Counted from the first letter of the stretch, positions 8,992 to 18,105 are shown. The stretch: 64,000 bases of DNA from Devosia elaeis (GCF_001650025.1 NZ_LVVY01000086.1:62001-126000); one strand, 5' to 3'. Notes: a model not told the origin generated them from the sequence alone. A program made the numbers and translations.

Positions 8992-9936
8992 ATGACCACC
9001 GAACCCATCACCACCGAGGCGAAAAAGGTCCGCAATTTCTCCCTGCTGTCCAATCGCGCCGGCGCCGCCTTCCTGACGCCGGCCGGGCTCCTGGTCTCGG
9101 TCTTCGTCATCGTGCCCTTCTTCTGGGTGATCTTCGTTTCCTTCACCAATCGCACCCTGCTCGGCCGCACCGCGCTCAATCCCGAATTCGTCGGCCTGGC
9201 CAATTACCTGGCGCTCTTCGACCCCGCGACCTTCTTCCAGCGCGGCCAGTTCGGGTTCTCGCTAATCCTCACCACCCAATTCGTGCTCGCCTCGGCGCTG
9301 ATCGGCCAGGCGCTGCTCGGCCTGCTCCTCGCCTGGCTGATCCAGACCGTGCCGCCCTGGATCAAGCGCCTCACCGAAACCTTCGTCATCGCCGCCTGGA
9401 TCCTCCCCGAAGTGGTCATCGGCTTTGCCTGGTTCGCCTTTCTCGACCGCGATGCCGGCACGCTCAACATGATGCTCAATGCCATCGGCCTGCCCAGTGG
9501 CGACTTCCTGCTCGATCAGCCCTTCTGGGTCATCGTCGTGTTCAACACCTGGCGCGGCGCCGCTTTCTCGATGATGCTGTTCAATTCGGCCTTTTCCTCC
9601 ATTCCGCCCTCCTATTTCCAGGCGGCGGACGTGGCCGGCGCCACCTCCTGGCAGAAATTCCGCGACATCGCCGTGCCGTTGATCCGCGGCCACATCGTCA
9701 CCAATCTCATCCTTATCACCATGTGGACCTTCAACACCTTCACGCCGTTCCTGCTCACCAATGGCGGGCCGAGCTACCGGACGGAACTGGTCTCCATCTA
9801 CAATTACCGCGTGGCTTTCCAGGACTTCCAGTTCGGCAAGGGCGCCGCCGTCGGCGTCATCATGATGCTGATCAACCTTGCCTTCGCGCTCGTCTATCTC
9901 AGCATCGGTCGCAAGAAGAAAGCGCCGGGGACGTGA
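8992..9936 (+). CDS. Sugar ABC transporter permease, MalF-type (cassette 1)
   Basis: This inner-membrane permease of ~314 aa has six predicted membrane spans, starting at LTPAGLLVSVFVIVPFFWVI. The coupling loop reads YFQAADVAGATSWQKFRDIAVPLIRG, the EAA motif of carbohydrate permeases. The ATG at 8992 is preferred because AGGAAA lies five bases upstream; an ATG at 8956 is in frame but within the repeat region. It pairs with the next gene to form the channel. Confidence 0.92.
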   Translation: MTTEPITTEAKKVRNFSLLSNRAGAAFLTPAGLLVSVFVIVPFFWVIFVSFTNRTLLGRTALNPEFVGLANYLALFDPATFFQRGQFGFSLILTTQFVLASALIGQALLGLLLAWLIQTVPPWIKRLTETFVIAAWILPEVVIGFAWFAFLDRDAGTLNMMLNAIGLPSGDFLLDQPFWVIVVFNTWRGAAFSMMLFNSAFSSIPPSYFQAADVAGATSWQKFRDIAVPLIRGHIVTNLILITMWTFNTFTPFLLTNGGPSYRTELVSIYNYRVAFQDFQFGKGAAVGVIMMLINLAFALVYLSIGRKKKAPGT

Positions 9937-9946
9937 GGACAAAGCC

Positions 9947-10771
9947 ATGAAATTCCCCGCGCTTTTCGGCCGCATCGCCTTTTCCACCCTGGCCGCGCTT
10001 ATCGGCGCCGCCTTCGCGCTGCCCTTGCTCTGGTTCCTCTTTGCGCCCTTCAATGCGCGAGCCGAACTGGGCCTGGCCATTCCCGACCCCTTCACGCTCT
10101 CCAATTTCAACACCGTCTTCGGCAATGGCTTCGCCATGCAGGCGCTGTGGAACAGCCTGATCCAGGCCGTGGGTGGCGTGATCCTGGTCGGCGCCGCGGC
10201 GACGCTCGCCGCCTACGCGCTCAGTCGCTCCTCCATCCCCGGCAAGGGCGCGGTCACCTATATCCTCTTGCTCTTCTCCTCGGTGGTTTCCGGCTCGGCC
10301 GCCATGGTGCCGATCTTCCTCATCATCTCGGCCGCCGGGCTGATGGACACCCATCTCGCCGTCATCCTCACCTTTGCCGGCGGGCTCCTCCCCACAGCCA
10401 TGTTCATCCTGCGCGACTTCATCGATTCCATCCCCAAATCCTACGAGGAAAGCGCCATGGTGGCCGGGGCGTCGCCCGTCCAGGCCTTTTTCGACGTGGC
10501 CCTGCCCGTCATCCGTCCTGGCATCGTGGTCATCGTGGTGTGGAGCTTCGTCAATATCTGGGGCAGCTTCCTCATCCCCTTCATCCTGCTGCGGTCCAGC
10601 GCCAACATGCCGGCGGCCGTCGCCATCTATTCGTTCTATTCGGAAGCCGGCACGCCCGTGGTCACGCTGCTGGCGGCCTATTCGCTCATCTATTCGCTGC
10701 CCGTCGTGGCACTCTATCTCTTCGTCAGCTGGAGGTTCGGCTTCCGGTTCTTCGGCGGCATCAAGGCATAA
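9947..10771 (+). CDS. Sugar ABC transporter permease, MalG-type (cassette 1)
   Basis: This is a 274-aa inner-membrane permease with six spans. The EAA coupling loop is YEESAMVAGASPVQAFFDVALPVIRPG. The ATG at 9947 has a GAGGA ribosome site and starts ten bases after the preceding permease. It is the second channel subunit, followed five bases later by the ATPase gene. Confidence 0.92.
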   Translation: MKFPALFGRIAFSTLAALIGAAFALPLLWFLFAPFNARAELGLAIPDPFTLSNFNTVFGNGFAMQALWNSLIQAVGGVILVGAAATLAAYALSRSSIPGKGAVTYILLLFSSVVSGSAAMVPIFLIISAAGLMDTHLAVILTFAGGLLPTAMFILRDFIDSIPKSYEESAMVAGASPVQAFFDVALPVIRPGIVVIVVWSFVNIWGSFLIPFILLRSSANMPAAVAIYSFYSEAGTPVVTLLAAYSLIYSLPVVALYLFVSWRFGFRFFGGIKA

Positions 10772-10776
10772 ATTTC

Positions 10777-11880
10777 ATGGCATCTGTTGCATTCAGCAAG
10801 GTCACCAAGAGCTTCGGCGAATTCAAGGCCGTCAGCGACGTCAGCTTCGATATCGGCGACGGAGAATTCGTGTGCCTGCTCGGCCCCTCCGGCTGCGGCA
10901 AGACCACCTCCCTCCGCATGATTGCGGGCCTCGAAACCCCGACCTCCGGCCAGGTCATGATCGGCGGCGAGGATGTCACCCATTTCCATCCCAAGGACCG
11001 CAACATCGCCATGGTGTTCCAGGATTATGCGCTTTATCCGCACATGAACCTGGCCGACAACATCGCCTATCCGCTGAAGGTCCGCGGCGAAGCCGTATCC
11101 AAGCGCCATGCCAGGGCCAAGGAAGTGGCCGACGTGCTCAAGATCGGCCACCTGCTCGACCGCCTCCCCAGCCAGATTTCCGGCGGCCAGCAGCAGCGCA
11201 CCTCGCTCGCCCGGGCTTTGGTCTATCCGGCCCAGGTCTATCTCTTCGATGAGCCGCTCTCCAATCTGGACGCCAAGCTGCGCCTCGAAGCGCGCGGCTT
11301 TCTCAACCATCTGCAGCGCGACATGGGCATGACCGCCGTTTACGTTACCCACGATCAGGCCGAGGCCATGGCGCTCGCCACCCGCATCGCGGTGATGGAT
11401 CAGGGCCGCATCGTCCAATATGCCTCGCCCATCGAGATTTACCGCCGCCCCGCCACCACCTTCGTCGCCAATTTCGTCGGCAATCCGCCGATGAACCTGG
11501 TCGAGGTCGAAGCCACAAAGGACGACGGCAAACTCCAGCTCAAGGCCGACGGCCTCACCATCGCCGCCCTGCCCATGACTGACGCCATCGGCACGGCCCT
11601 CGCCGCCGGCAGCAAACTCACCCTCGGCATCCGCCCCGAACATCTCGATGTCGCCGGTGCCGGCGCCCCCAACACCATCACCGCCCCGCTCTTCGCCAAT
11701 GAAAATATGGGGCCCGAAAGCCTCGTCACCATCGATCGCGGTGAAGGCGCAAGGGTCACCGCCCGCATCTTCACCGACGACCATATCGCCCTGGGCGAGA
11801 CGGTCACCCTGGGCTTCGCCGCCGACCACGTGCATCTGTTCGACAGCGCCGGAAAACGCATTCCAGAGATCAACGGTTAA
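10777..11880 (+). CDS. Sugar ABC transporter ATP-binding protein, UgpC/MalK-type (cassette 1)
   Basis: This is a 367-aa cytoplasmic ATPase. Walker A is GPSGCGKTT (residues ~37-45), the signature is ISGGQQQRTSLARA and Walker B is [12 protein letters not shown]. The C-terminal third is a TOBE/MalK-like regulatory domain (LTLGIRPEHLDVAG; RIFTDDHIALGETVTLGFAADHVHLFD). It starts five bases after the permease stop. It would power the two permeases encoded upstream. Confidence 0.94.
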   Translation: MASVAFSKVTKSFGEFKAVSDVSFDIGDGEFVCLLGPSGCGKTTSLRMIAGLETPTSGQVMIGGEDVTHFHPKDRNIAMVFQDYALYPHMNLADNIAYPLKVRGEAVSKRHARAKEVADVLKIGHLLDRLPSQISGGQQQRTSLARALVYPAQVYLFDEPLSNLDAKLRLEARGFLNHLQRDMGMTAVYVTHDQAEAMALATRIAVMDQGRIVQYASPIEIYRRPATTFVANFVGNPPMNLVEVEATKDDGKLQLKADGLTIAALPMTDAIGTALAAGSKLTLGIRPEHLDVAGAGAPNTITAPLFANENMGPESLVTIDRGEGARVTARIFTDDHIALGETVTLGFAADHVHLFDSAGKRIPEING

Positions 11881-11884
11881 CACC

Positions 11885-11925
11885 GGCCGCCCCTCTTCCC
11901 TTGTGGGAGAAGGACGACCATCAAG
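11885..11925. repeat. Family C-like palindrome in the ATPase-PHP hydrolase gap
   Basis: The gap holds GCCCCTCTTCCCTTGTGGGA followed by GAAGGACGACC, an imperfect hairpin around CCTTG like the repeats at 3.3, 23.3 and 43.1 kb. It lies just after the ATPase stop and could reduce read-through to the next gene. Confidence 0.45.
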
Positions 11926-11952
11926 CCTCCAGCGCCAGGGTGCTGACAACAG

Positions 11953-13371
11953 ATGACCACCATTACTGCCCACATCACCCGCGCCGACCAGTCGAAAAGC
12001 CCCTATTTCTACATCCCCTTCGACGTCCCGGCCGGCACCACCCGCATCGACGTCACCCTCGCCTATCCCAAGGCCGACGATTGCGTTATCGACCTCGGCG
12101 CTTTTGATCCACGCGATACAGGTTATCCGGCCGCCGAAGGCTTTCGCGGCTGGAGCGGCGGCGCCCGCGACCGCTATTTCATCGCCACCGACGATGCCAC
12201 ACCCGGCTATATTCACGGCGAAATCCAGCCCGGCACCTGGAACGTCATTCTTGGCCTCTACAAGGTTCCTGAGGCCGGCGCCGACGTCACTGTAACGATC
12301 ACCCTCGATTCCTCGCCCCGCATCCTCGAACCCCAGCCGGCCCGCACCTTCCCGGTGCGCCAGGGCGCCGGCTGGTACAAGGGGGATCTCCATTGCCACA
12401 CCTTCCATTCCGATGCGCGCGGCGCCCCCGAAACCCTCCACCGCGCCGCGAGACAAGCCGGTCTCGATTTCCTCGCCATTGCCGATCACAACACTGTTAC
12501 CCAGCGCCGCTATTTCCACCCGCAATCGTCGCCCGATCTCGTTTTCATCCGCGCTATGGAGGTCACTACCGCCGAAGGCCATGCCAACGTCTATGGCGTG
12601 GACGAGTGGATCGATTTCCGCATGACACGGCCCTCCGACGCCCACACACTGGCCCGAATGGTCCACGACAAGGGCGGCCTCCTCTCCATCAATCACGACA
12701 AGCCGCCCATCGCCTGGGACTACGAATTGCCCGAAGCCGATTGCCAGGAAGTCTGGCAATCCACCTGGCTGGCCTGGAACTGGATCGCGCTCGACAAATG
12801 GCAGGCCCGCCTCGCCTCGGGCCTCAGACTCTCGGCCATCGGCGGTTCGGATTTTCACCAGCCCGTCGATCTGCAGCCCGAAGGCCCCCTGGTTCTGGCG
12901 CGGCCGACCACGGTGCTCTGGCTGCCTGAACTAAGCGAAGACGCGGTCCTCACGGCCATGAAATCGGGCCACGGCTACGTCACCGAAAGCCCCAACGGTC
13001 CACACCTCGAAATCGACGCCCACGGCACCCCCATGGGCGGCACGATCGAGACCATTTCCAGCGTGTCCGTCACCGCGCGCGGCGCCGCCGGCGAAATCCT
13101 CTCCCTCATCGACGCAAGCGGCGAAATCGCCCGCATCGAAATCACCAACGCCGACTGGCAGACCGAAATCCCCGTCACGCCCGAAACCTTCATCCGCGCC
13201 GAAATCATCGCCTCTGAAACCACCCGCGCCATGATGCTTGCCGAGTTCGCCGCTCTGCTCGAAGGCCGCGAACTTCCCTGGCAACTCCGCAATGTCGACC
13301 TCAGGGACCAACCCATTAGACGGGCCCTGAGCAATCCGATCTATGTCGGCCGGCCCGCCTCTACCGAGTGA
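11953..13371 (+). CDS. PHP-domain metallohydrolase, CehA/McbA-like (cassette 1)
   Basis: This 472-aa protein has a beta-rich N-terminal half (residues ~1-130) and then a PHP metal-hydrolase domain. Metal ligands are visible in KGDLHCHTFHSDAR (~140-155), AIADHNTVTQR (~178), NHDKPP (~245) and SAIGGSDFHQP (~300). PHP proteins use two or three metal ions to hydrolyse phosphoester or carbamate-type bonds; the substrate here is unknown. It is the last gene of the sugar operon and ends eight bases from the convergent phnM stop. The same family recurs at 41.9-43.0 kb, again beside a GH38-type enzyme. Confidence 0.85.
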   Translation: MTTITAHITRADQSKSPYFYIPFDVPAGTTRIDVTLAYPKADDCVIDLGAFDPRDTGYPAAEGFRGWSGGARDRYFIATDDATPGYIHGEIQPGTWNVILGLYKVPEAGADVTVTITLDSSPRILEPQPARTFPVRQGAGWYKGDLHCHTFHSDARGAPETLHRAARQAGLDFLAIADHNTVTQRRYFHPQSSPDLVFIRAMEVTTAEGHANVYGVDEWIDFRMTRPSDAHTLARMVHDKGGLLSINHDKPPIAWDYELPEADCQEVWQSTWLAWNWIALDKWQARLASGLRLSAIGGSDFHQPVDLQPEGPLVLARPTTVLWLPELSEDAVLTAMKSGHGYVTESPNGPHLEIDAHGTPMGGTIETISSVSVTARGAAGEILSLIDASGEIARIEITNADWQTEIPVTPETFIRAEIIASETTRAMMLAEFAALLEGRELPWQLRNVDLRDQPIRRALSNPIYVGRPASTE

Positions 13372-13379
13372 CCCCCAGT

Positions 13380-14567
13380 TCAACCCGAAAGCAGGGCCTC
13401 CTGGCGGCGCTCAAAGGCTAGCGTACCATCGGAATGCACGAGGCGACCGCCCGCGAAAGTCGCGCGCACCCGGCCCACGCCCCTGTCTTCGGCGACGACC
13501 AGATCGGCCCGTAAACCCTCGCGAATTTCACCGCGATCCTCGAGACCAAGAGCACGGGCCGGATTGAAGCTGGCGAGCCGCGCGGCTCCGGACAGGCCTT
13601 CCGGATCGGTCTTGGCCAGCACCAGCAGAGCCGGCAGCATGGCGCTGGGGTGATAATCGGCCGTCAGCAGGTCGAGCAATCCCGCCGCATGCGCCTCGCG
13701 CGCCGAGAGATTGCCCGAATAGGATTGCCCGCGCAGCGCATTGGGGGCGCCCATCGCGGTCAACATTCCCAGCTTCCGGGCCTCACGGGCCGCCTCCAGC
13801 GTCACCGGAAATTCGCTGATATTGGCGCCGAGACTATGCATCAGCGCCACCTTTTCGACCGTGTCGTCATCATGGCTGGCGACGGGGACACCGTGCAGCG
13901 CGCAATATTGGGTTATGGCCCGCAGCGTGGCGGTGAGATCGCCGGCGCTTCCCCGCCGCTCCCTGATCCGCTGCTGCAACTGCTCCGCGGCGGCCTCCAG
14001 CGACACGCCCTTGGCCTTGGCAATATTGGCCGCCTGCAGCGCCAGGTCGCGATATTGCCCCTGCCCCGGCGTGTGGTCGCACAGCGAAACCAGGTCCACC
14101 GCGCCGTCCCCGATCAAGTCCTCGACGACGGACAAGGCCGCCGGAAACGTCACTTCGAACCGAGCATGAACGCGGTGGTCGATGAGCATGTCGTGCCGAT
14201 GCGCCCGCACGGCACGGATCATTTCGCCGGTGAACTCGTAGGAGCGCATATGTCCATAGGTCGAACCGGGGCTGAAGGAGAGCGAGGCATAGGCGGTGGT
14301 GATGCCCGATGTCGCCAGCTTCACATCAAGATCGCGCAGGCCCATTTCCATCGGCATGCGCACATTGGGGCGCGGCTCGATTTCGCGCTCGATCATGTCG
14401 CCATGCATGTCGATCATGCCCGGCATCAGCAGCATGCCCTGGCCATGGAGATCGGCGCCGGCAAATGGCGTCTCGCGGATTTCGGCGATCAGGCCGTCCT
14501 CGAGGCGCAGCGCACCGCTCTCGATGATGCGGTCCTTGAGGACGATACGGAAATCAGACAGCCACAT
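13380..14567 (-). CDS. phnM: Alpha-D-ribose 1-methylphosphonate 5-triphosphate diphosphatase PhnM
   Basis: This is a 395-aa amidohydrolase-superfamily enzyme that removes diphosphate from the PhnGHI product before C-P bond cleavage. Metal ligand motifs are present: PGMIDMHGDMIE (~55-66), LIDHRVHARFE (~133), LCDHTPGQGQYRD (~168), VASHDDDT and LTADYHPSAM. A GAGGAG ribosome site lies seven bases before the ATG. It overlaps the 3' end of phnL by 14 bases. All family hallmarks I can check are intact, in contrast with PhnJ. Confidence 0.95.
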   Translation of the reverse strand: MWLSDFRIVLKDRIIESGALRLEDGLIAEIRETPFAGADLHGQGMLLMPGMIDMHGDMIEREIEPRPNVRMPMEMGLRDLDVKLATSGITTAYASLSFSPGSTYGHMRSYEFTGEMIRAVRAHRHDMLIDHRVHARFEVTFPAALSVVEDLIGDGAVDLVSLCDHTPGQGQYRDLALQAANIAKAKGVSLEAAAEQLQQRIRERRGSAGDLTATLRAITQYCALHGVPVASHDDDTVEKVALMHSLGANISEFPVTLEAAREARKLGMLTAMGAPNALRGQSYSGNLSAREAHAAGLLDLLTADYHPSAMLPALLVLAKTDPEGLSGAARLASFNPARALGLEDRGEIREGLRADLVVAEDRGVGRVRATFAGGRLVHSDGTLAFERRQEALLSG

Positions 14568-15291
14568 ATTGGGGCTCCTCGTGTTGAGCTGGGGCCACGA
14601 CCCGGGTGCCCAGGTTGATCTCGCGGTCGATCAACTGCGCCACATCGCCAGGATGGTGGAAGACCCCGATCATGGCGACGCCCTGCGCCTTGAGCTCGGC
14701 CAGGCGGCTGACCAGCGCGGCCCGGGCGCCCGCATCGAGCGAAGCGGTAGGCTCGTCAAGCAGCAGCAGTCGCTGCGGCAGGATCAGGGCGCGCGCAAGA
14801 TTGACCTTCTGCTGCTCGCCGCCGGAAAACGTACTGGGATAAGCGCGCCAGAGTTCACGCCGCACGCCGAACTGGTCCAGCCAATGGCGCGCCTGCTCCA
14901 GCGCGGCCGTGCGCTCATGCCCCGCCAGCAGCAGCGGCTCGGCCACGATGTCCTGCGCAGCGACGCGCGGCCGGGCATTGAGAAACTGGGTGACGAAGCC
15001 GATTTCTTCTCGGCGCAACAAGGCGATATCGACATCGGCGGCATTGGCGAGGTCGATTTCGCCATGGCGCGATTGGTAGAGCACCTGCCCCGCGACCGGC
15101 AGATAGCTGCGCCAGATGGTGCGCAGAAGCGTCGACTTGCCCGCGCCGTTATGGCCGCGCAGCAGCAGGAATTCGCCGGCGCTGAGATCGAAGCTCACAT
15201 CCTCGAAAGCGTGCAGGGTCGCCTCCAGATGGAACATGCGAAATGTCTTGGCCAGGCCCTGGACCCGCAAGATGAACGAATTGGCATTCAT
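14554..15291 (-). CDS. phnL: C-P lyase complex ATP-binding protein PhnL
   Basis: This 245-aa ABC-type ATPase is essential for phosphonate catabolism and associates with the C-P lyase core together with PhnK. It has Walker A GHNGAGKST, signature FSGGEQQKVNLARA and Walker B LLLLDEPTASLD, then VFHHPGDVAQLID as the H-loop. The N-terminal VQGLAKTFRMFHLEATLHAF is typical of PhnL. It starts eight bases after phnK ends and overlaps phnM. Confidence 0.95.
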   Translation of the reverse strand: MNANSFILRVQGLAKTFRMFHLEATLHAFEDVSFDLSAGEFLLLRGHNGAGKSTLLRTIWRSYLPVAGQVLYQSRHGEIDLANAADVDIALLRREEIGFVTQFLNARPRVAAQDIVAEPLLLAGHERTAALEQARHWLDQFGVRRELWRAYPSTFSGGEQQKVNLARALILPQRLLLLDEPTASLDAGARAALVSRLAELKAQGVAMIGVFHHPGDVAQLIDREINLGTRVVAPAQHEEPQYVAV

Positions 15292-15299
15292 GGCTTTTC

Positions 15300-16118
15300 C
15301 TAGAGCTTGGCGTGGACGAGTTGCTGGGTATAGGGGTGCTGCGGATCCTGGAACACCTGGTCGGCCAGCCCCTGCTCCACCACCGCGCCATGACGCATGA
15401 CCATGACGCGATCGGCCATGGTGCGAATGACCCCGAGATCGTGGCTGACCAGCACCATGGTGATGCGCCGTTCGCGCTGCAGGCGCTTCAGCGTATCCAG
15501 CACCAGCGCCTGTACCGACACATCGAGCCCCGTGGTCGGCTCATCGAGCAGGAGCAGGCTCGGTTCGAGCGCGATGGCCTTGGCCAATTGCACGCGCTGC
15601 TGCATGCCGCCGGACAATTCGATGGGTCGCGCATCCATGCGCGCGAGCGGAAATTCCGACGCATCCAGCGCCACGCGCGCCTTGCTGCGCAAAACCTCGA
15701 AACTGCGCTCCCCCGCGACCAGCAGCCGTTCGGCCACATTGCCGCTGGAGCTGTGATGCATCAGCAATCCCAGATGCGGGTTTTGATAGACGATGCCGAT
15801 ATGGCGGGCGCGGAGCATGCGGCGCTCATAGCGATCCAGCTCGAAGAGATTTCGATCGGCGCGGGCCGGAAGCCGCAGCCGATAATCGCCGTTATCGGGC
15901 GTATCCTCGAGATTCATCATGCGCAGCAGCGTCGACTTGCCCGAGCCGCTCTCCCCCACGATGCCCAGGACTTCGCCGGGATAGACACTGACATCGACCG
16001 CGCGCAAGGCCTGTACGGCCCCATAGGCGCGCGACATGCCGGCCATGGTGAGAACGGGTGCATCCGCCATGAGCCGTGGAGCGGCCCGTTGCAATGCCGA
16101 AGACGTTTCGAGACTCAT
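15300..16118 (-). CDS. phnK: C-P lyase complex ATP-binding protein PhnK
   Basis: This 272-aa ABC-type ATPase binds the PhnGHIJ core through PhnJ in the characterised E. coli complex. It shows Walker [10 protein letters not shown], signature LSGGMQQRVQLAKA and Walker B LLLLDEPTTGLD, and the dipeptide-transporter-like end PQHPYTQQLV. The start ATG overlaps the phnJ stop as ATGA. An N-terminal extension of ~20 residues before VLTMAGMSRAYG is present. Confidence 0.95.
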   Translation of the reverse strand: MSLETSSALQRAAPRLMADAPVLTMAGMSRAYGAVQALRAVDVSVYPGEVLGIVGESGSGKSTLLRMMNLEDTPDNGDYRLRLPARADRNLFELDRYERRMLRARHIGIVYQNPHLGLLMHHSSSGNVAERLLVAGERSFEVLRSKARVALDASEFPLARMDARPIELSGGMQQRVQLAKAIALEPSLLLLDEPTTGLDVSVQALVLDTLKRLQRERRITMVLVSHDLGVIRTMADRVMVMRHGAVVEQGLADQVFQDPQHPYTQQLVHAKL

Positions 16119-17029
16119 GCCGAATATTCCCCATTGCGATACCAGGTGTCGCCGATGCCATCGGGCTCGCCTTCCGTCCGGCGGATCGCCTTGATCCCCA
16201 GATTGCTGTCAGACACTTCGAAGCGCGAGCCGCCGCCATCCATGGGCAATTCGTTCATGAAGAAGCCCGATAGCCCCGAGCGCTGGCAGGTCAGCCCCGC
16301 GTGGTCCTCGACCAGATAAGGCCGGTCGGAAAACACCAAGGGCTCGACCCTGGTAAAAGGCGGGACCGCGAAAATCCGCTTTTCACGCCCCGCCGACAGG
16401 ATCGTCAGGTGTTTGGACATATGCAGCTTCGGCACGTCCCAGCGCGGAATGGGCGAGGGCGTTATCACGTGCCGGCCATTGACCAAAGCGGGATAGGAGG
16501 CGCCCTGCATGATGCGGCCCTTGCGCACGATCTGCTCGTAAAGCGTCAGCCAGAGCTTGCCGTAATCGGCGTCCGCATGCATCTGCCGGGCAATGGAGAT
16601 ATTGGATTCCACATCCCGCAGGGGCTCCGGATCGGGCACCTGCAGCACCAGGACCTGGTTCTCGCGCAGGATTTCTTCGGGAATGCGATGGCGCGACTGG
16701 ATGATGCTGGCGTCCAGCGTATCCCAGGTCTGCGCCGCGCCGGAAACGCTGCTGACGAAGCGGCGAATCGAAGCGGCATTGACCCCGTCATCGGCGCCTT
16801 GGTCGATGACCTTGATCACAGACCCGGGATTGGCCAGCGTGAGCGTGACCTGGAGCCCGCCCGTACCCCAGCCACGCGCCATCGGCACTTCACGGCTGGC
16901 ATAAGGCATCTGGCAGCCGGGCACCGCCACGGCCTTGAGCATCTTGCGGCGCAATTCGCGCTTGGCCGAAGCATCGAGAAAGCCATAGCTGGTGGCAGCC
17001 CAGGGCTTGGTGAGTGTGGCCAGGCTCAT
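16115..17029 (-). CDS. phnJ: PhnJ, C-P lyase core subunit, atypical (three of four key cysteines missing)
   Basis: The 304-aa protein aligns along its whole length with PhnJ. AVPGCQMPYASREVPMARGW (residues ~35-54) contains the glycyl-radical glycine (Gly38 here, Gly32 in E. coli), and SAGREKRIFAVPPFTRVEPL is also family-typical. In E. coli, Cys241, Cys244 and Cys266 bind the 4Fe-4S cluster and Cys272 forms the catalytic thiyl radical. The matching region here reads LTCQRSGLSGFFMNELP and then SRFEVSDSNLGIKAIRR. Only the first cysteine (Cys248) remains; the others are Ser, missing and Gly. The only other cysteine is Cys39, next to the radical glycine. The reading frame is intact and colinear, with ATGA overlaps to phnI and phnK, so a frameshift does not explain it. 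The protein may be a divergent lyase or have lost the classical reaction. Confidence 0.88.
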   Translation of the reverse strand: MSLATLTKPWAATSYGFLDASAKRELRRKMLKAVAVPGCQMPYASREVPMARGWGTGGLQVTLTLANPGSVIKVIDQGADDGVNAASIRRFVSSVSGAAQTWDTLDASIIQSRHRIPEEILRENQVLVLQVPDPEPLRDVESNISIARQMHADADYGKLWLTLYEQIVRKGRIMQGASYPALVNGRHVITPSPIPRWDVPKLHMSKHLTILSAGREKRIFAVPPFTRVEPLVFSDRPYLVEDHAGLTCQRSGLSGFFMNELPMDGGGSRFEVSDSNLGIKAIRRTEGEPDGIGDTWYRNGEYSA

Positions 17030-18105
17030 GGCACGGATTCCTCTTGGTTTTCCTCCGCCGCCCGCGCGGAGGCCTGCCGCGCCTTGGCACCGCGCATGGC
17101 ATCGAGCACCGACTGGAAAGTGACGTAATGGGGCAGCTTGAAATGGATGCAGAAGCCGGACGCTTCGACGCTTTCGGTGTGATAGAGGTAGAACTCCTCG
17201 TGCACGGCCGAGCCGACCGGCGCTTCGGCCGAATTGAGATCGAGCGTGGCCGCCGCGATCACCTTGACCTCGTTCCAGCCGAAAGTGGCGGCATAGCCGA
17301 GCTCGAGATAGCCGCCCTTTTCCTTTGAAGTCACCTCGGCCTGGCTGACGCGGACTCGACCGGCGGAAAATTGGGCGCCACGCGGATGGCGCACCACCAC
17401 CTCCGCTTCGGCAAGGCGCAATTCATTGACCGTCGGATGGGCATTGCCATAGCCGCGCATGGCGGAATAGCCGAGCGCCAGGACTCCGCCGGTTTCGGCC
17501 CGGGCCAGGCTTTGCAGGCGATGGGCGCGTGAGGCCGGAAGCAGGAGCGGCTCTCGCGTCAGATCGGGAATGTCCTCCGGCGCAATTTCGGACGGGACGG
17601 CGGGCTTGACCAGGCCCTGTTGGCGCTGCCAGTCGGCCAGGACCGGCTGGCGCTGCGGCGCGGGCCGATCGGCCATGTCGACCATGGGCGGCGTATAGGG
17701 CCGGCCTTCCAGCACATCGGTGGCGAGCACGCGATGCGCATAATCCAGCGTCGGTCCCAGAATTTGCCCGCCCGGAATATCCTTGAACGCCGCCGAGATG
17801 CGACGCTGGGTGAGCAATTCGGATTGCTGAACCGGACGGGCAATGGCGATGCGTGGCTGGGTAGTGCGCCAGGCCCGCAGCACCAGCACCGCCTCGGACA
17901 ATTCTCCGCCGGTCTGCGCCAGGGCGAGCGCTGCCAGTTCCTCGCTATAGAGCGAGGCTTCGCCCATCACCCGATCGATCAGATAGGGCATGGTCCTGCG
18001 GATGGTTTCGACGCGATCCGGATCGATCGTGCCGAGATCCTGCCGAAACAGCCGCTCGGCCTGCTCGATGGCCTTTTCGCCGCCACGAGTTGCAACATAG
18101 GCCAT
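17026..18105 (-). CDS. phnI: C-P lyase core subunit PhnI
   Basis: This 359-aa subunit carries the nucleosidase-like activity that attaches phosphonate to ribose triphosphate with PhnG and PhnH. The N-terminus MAYVATRGGEKAIEQAERLF, the middle ERRISA-like QRRISAAFKDIPGGQILGPT and the C-terminal ASGFCIHFKLPHYVTFQ match PhnI; the two histidines of HFKLPH are kept, which bind a metal in the known structure. It overlaps phnJ by four bases and phnH by one. Confidence 0.95.
   Translation of the reverse strand: MAYVATRGGEKAIEQAERLFRQDLGTIDPDRVETIRRTMPYLIDRVMGEASLYSEELAALALAQTGGELSEAVLVLRAWRTTQPRIAIARPVQQSELLTQRRISAAFKDIPGGQILGPTLDYAHRVLATDVLEGRPYTPPMVDMADRPAPQRQPVLADWQRQQGLVKPAVPSEIAPEDIPDLTREPLLLPASRAHRLQSLARAETGGVLALGYSAMRGYGNAHPTVNELRLAEAEVVVRHPRGAQFSAGRVRVSQAEVTSKEKGGYLELGYAATFGWNEVKVIAAATLDLNSAEAPVGSAVHEEFYLYHTESVEASGFCIHFKLPHYVTFQSVLDAMRGAKARQASARAAEENQEESVP

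Noticed and set aside
10714-12858. A 714-aa minus-strand open frame opposite the ABC ATPase and PHP genes
   Set aside because: It covers two genes with clear Walker and PHP motifs on the plus strand; composition is antisense-like.
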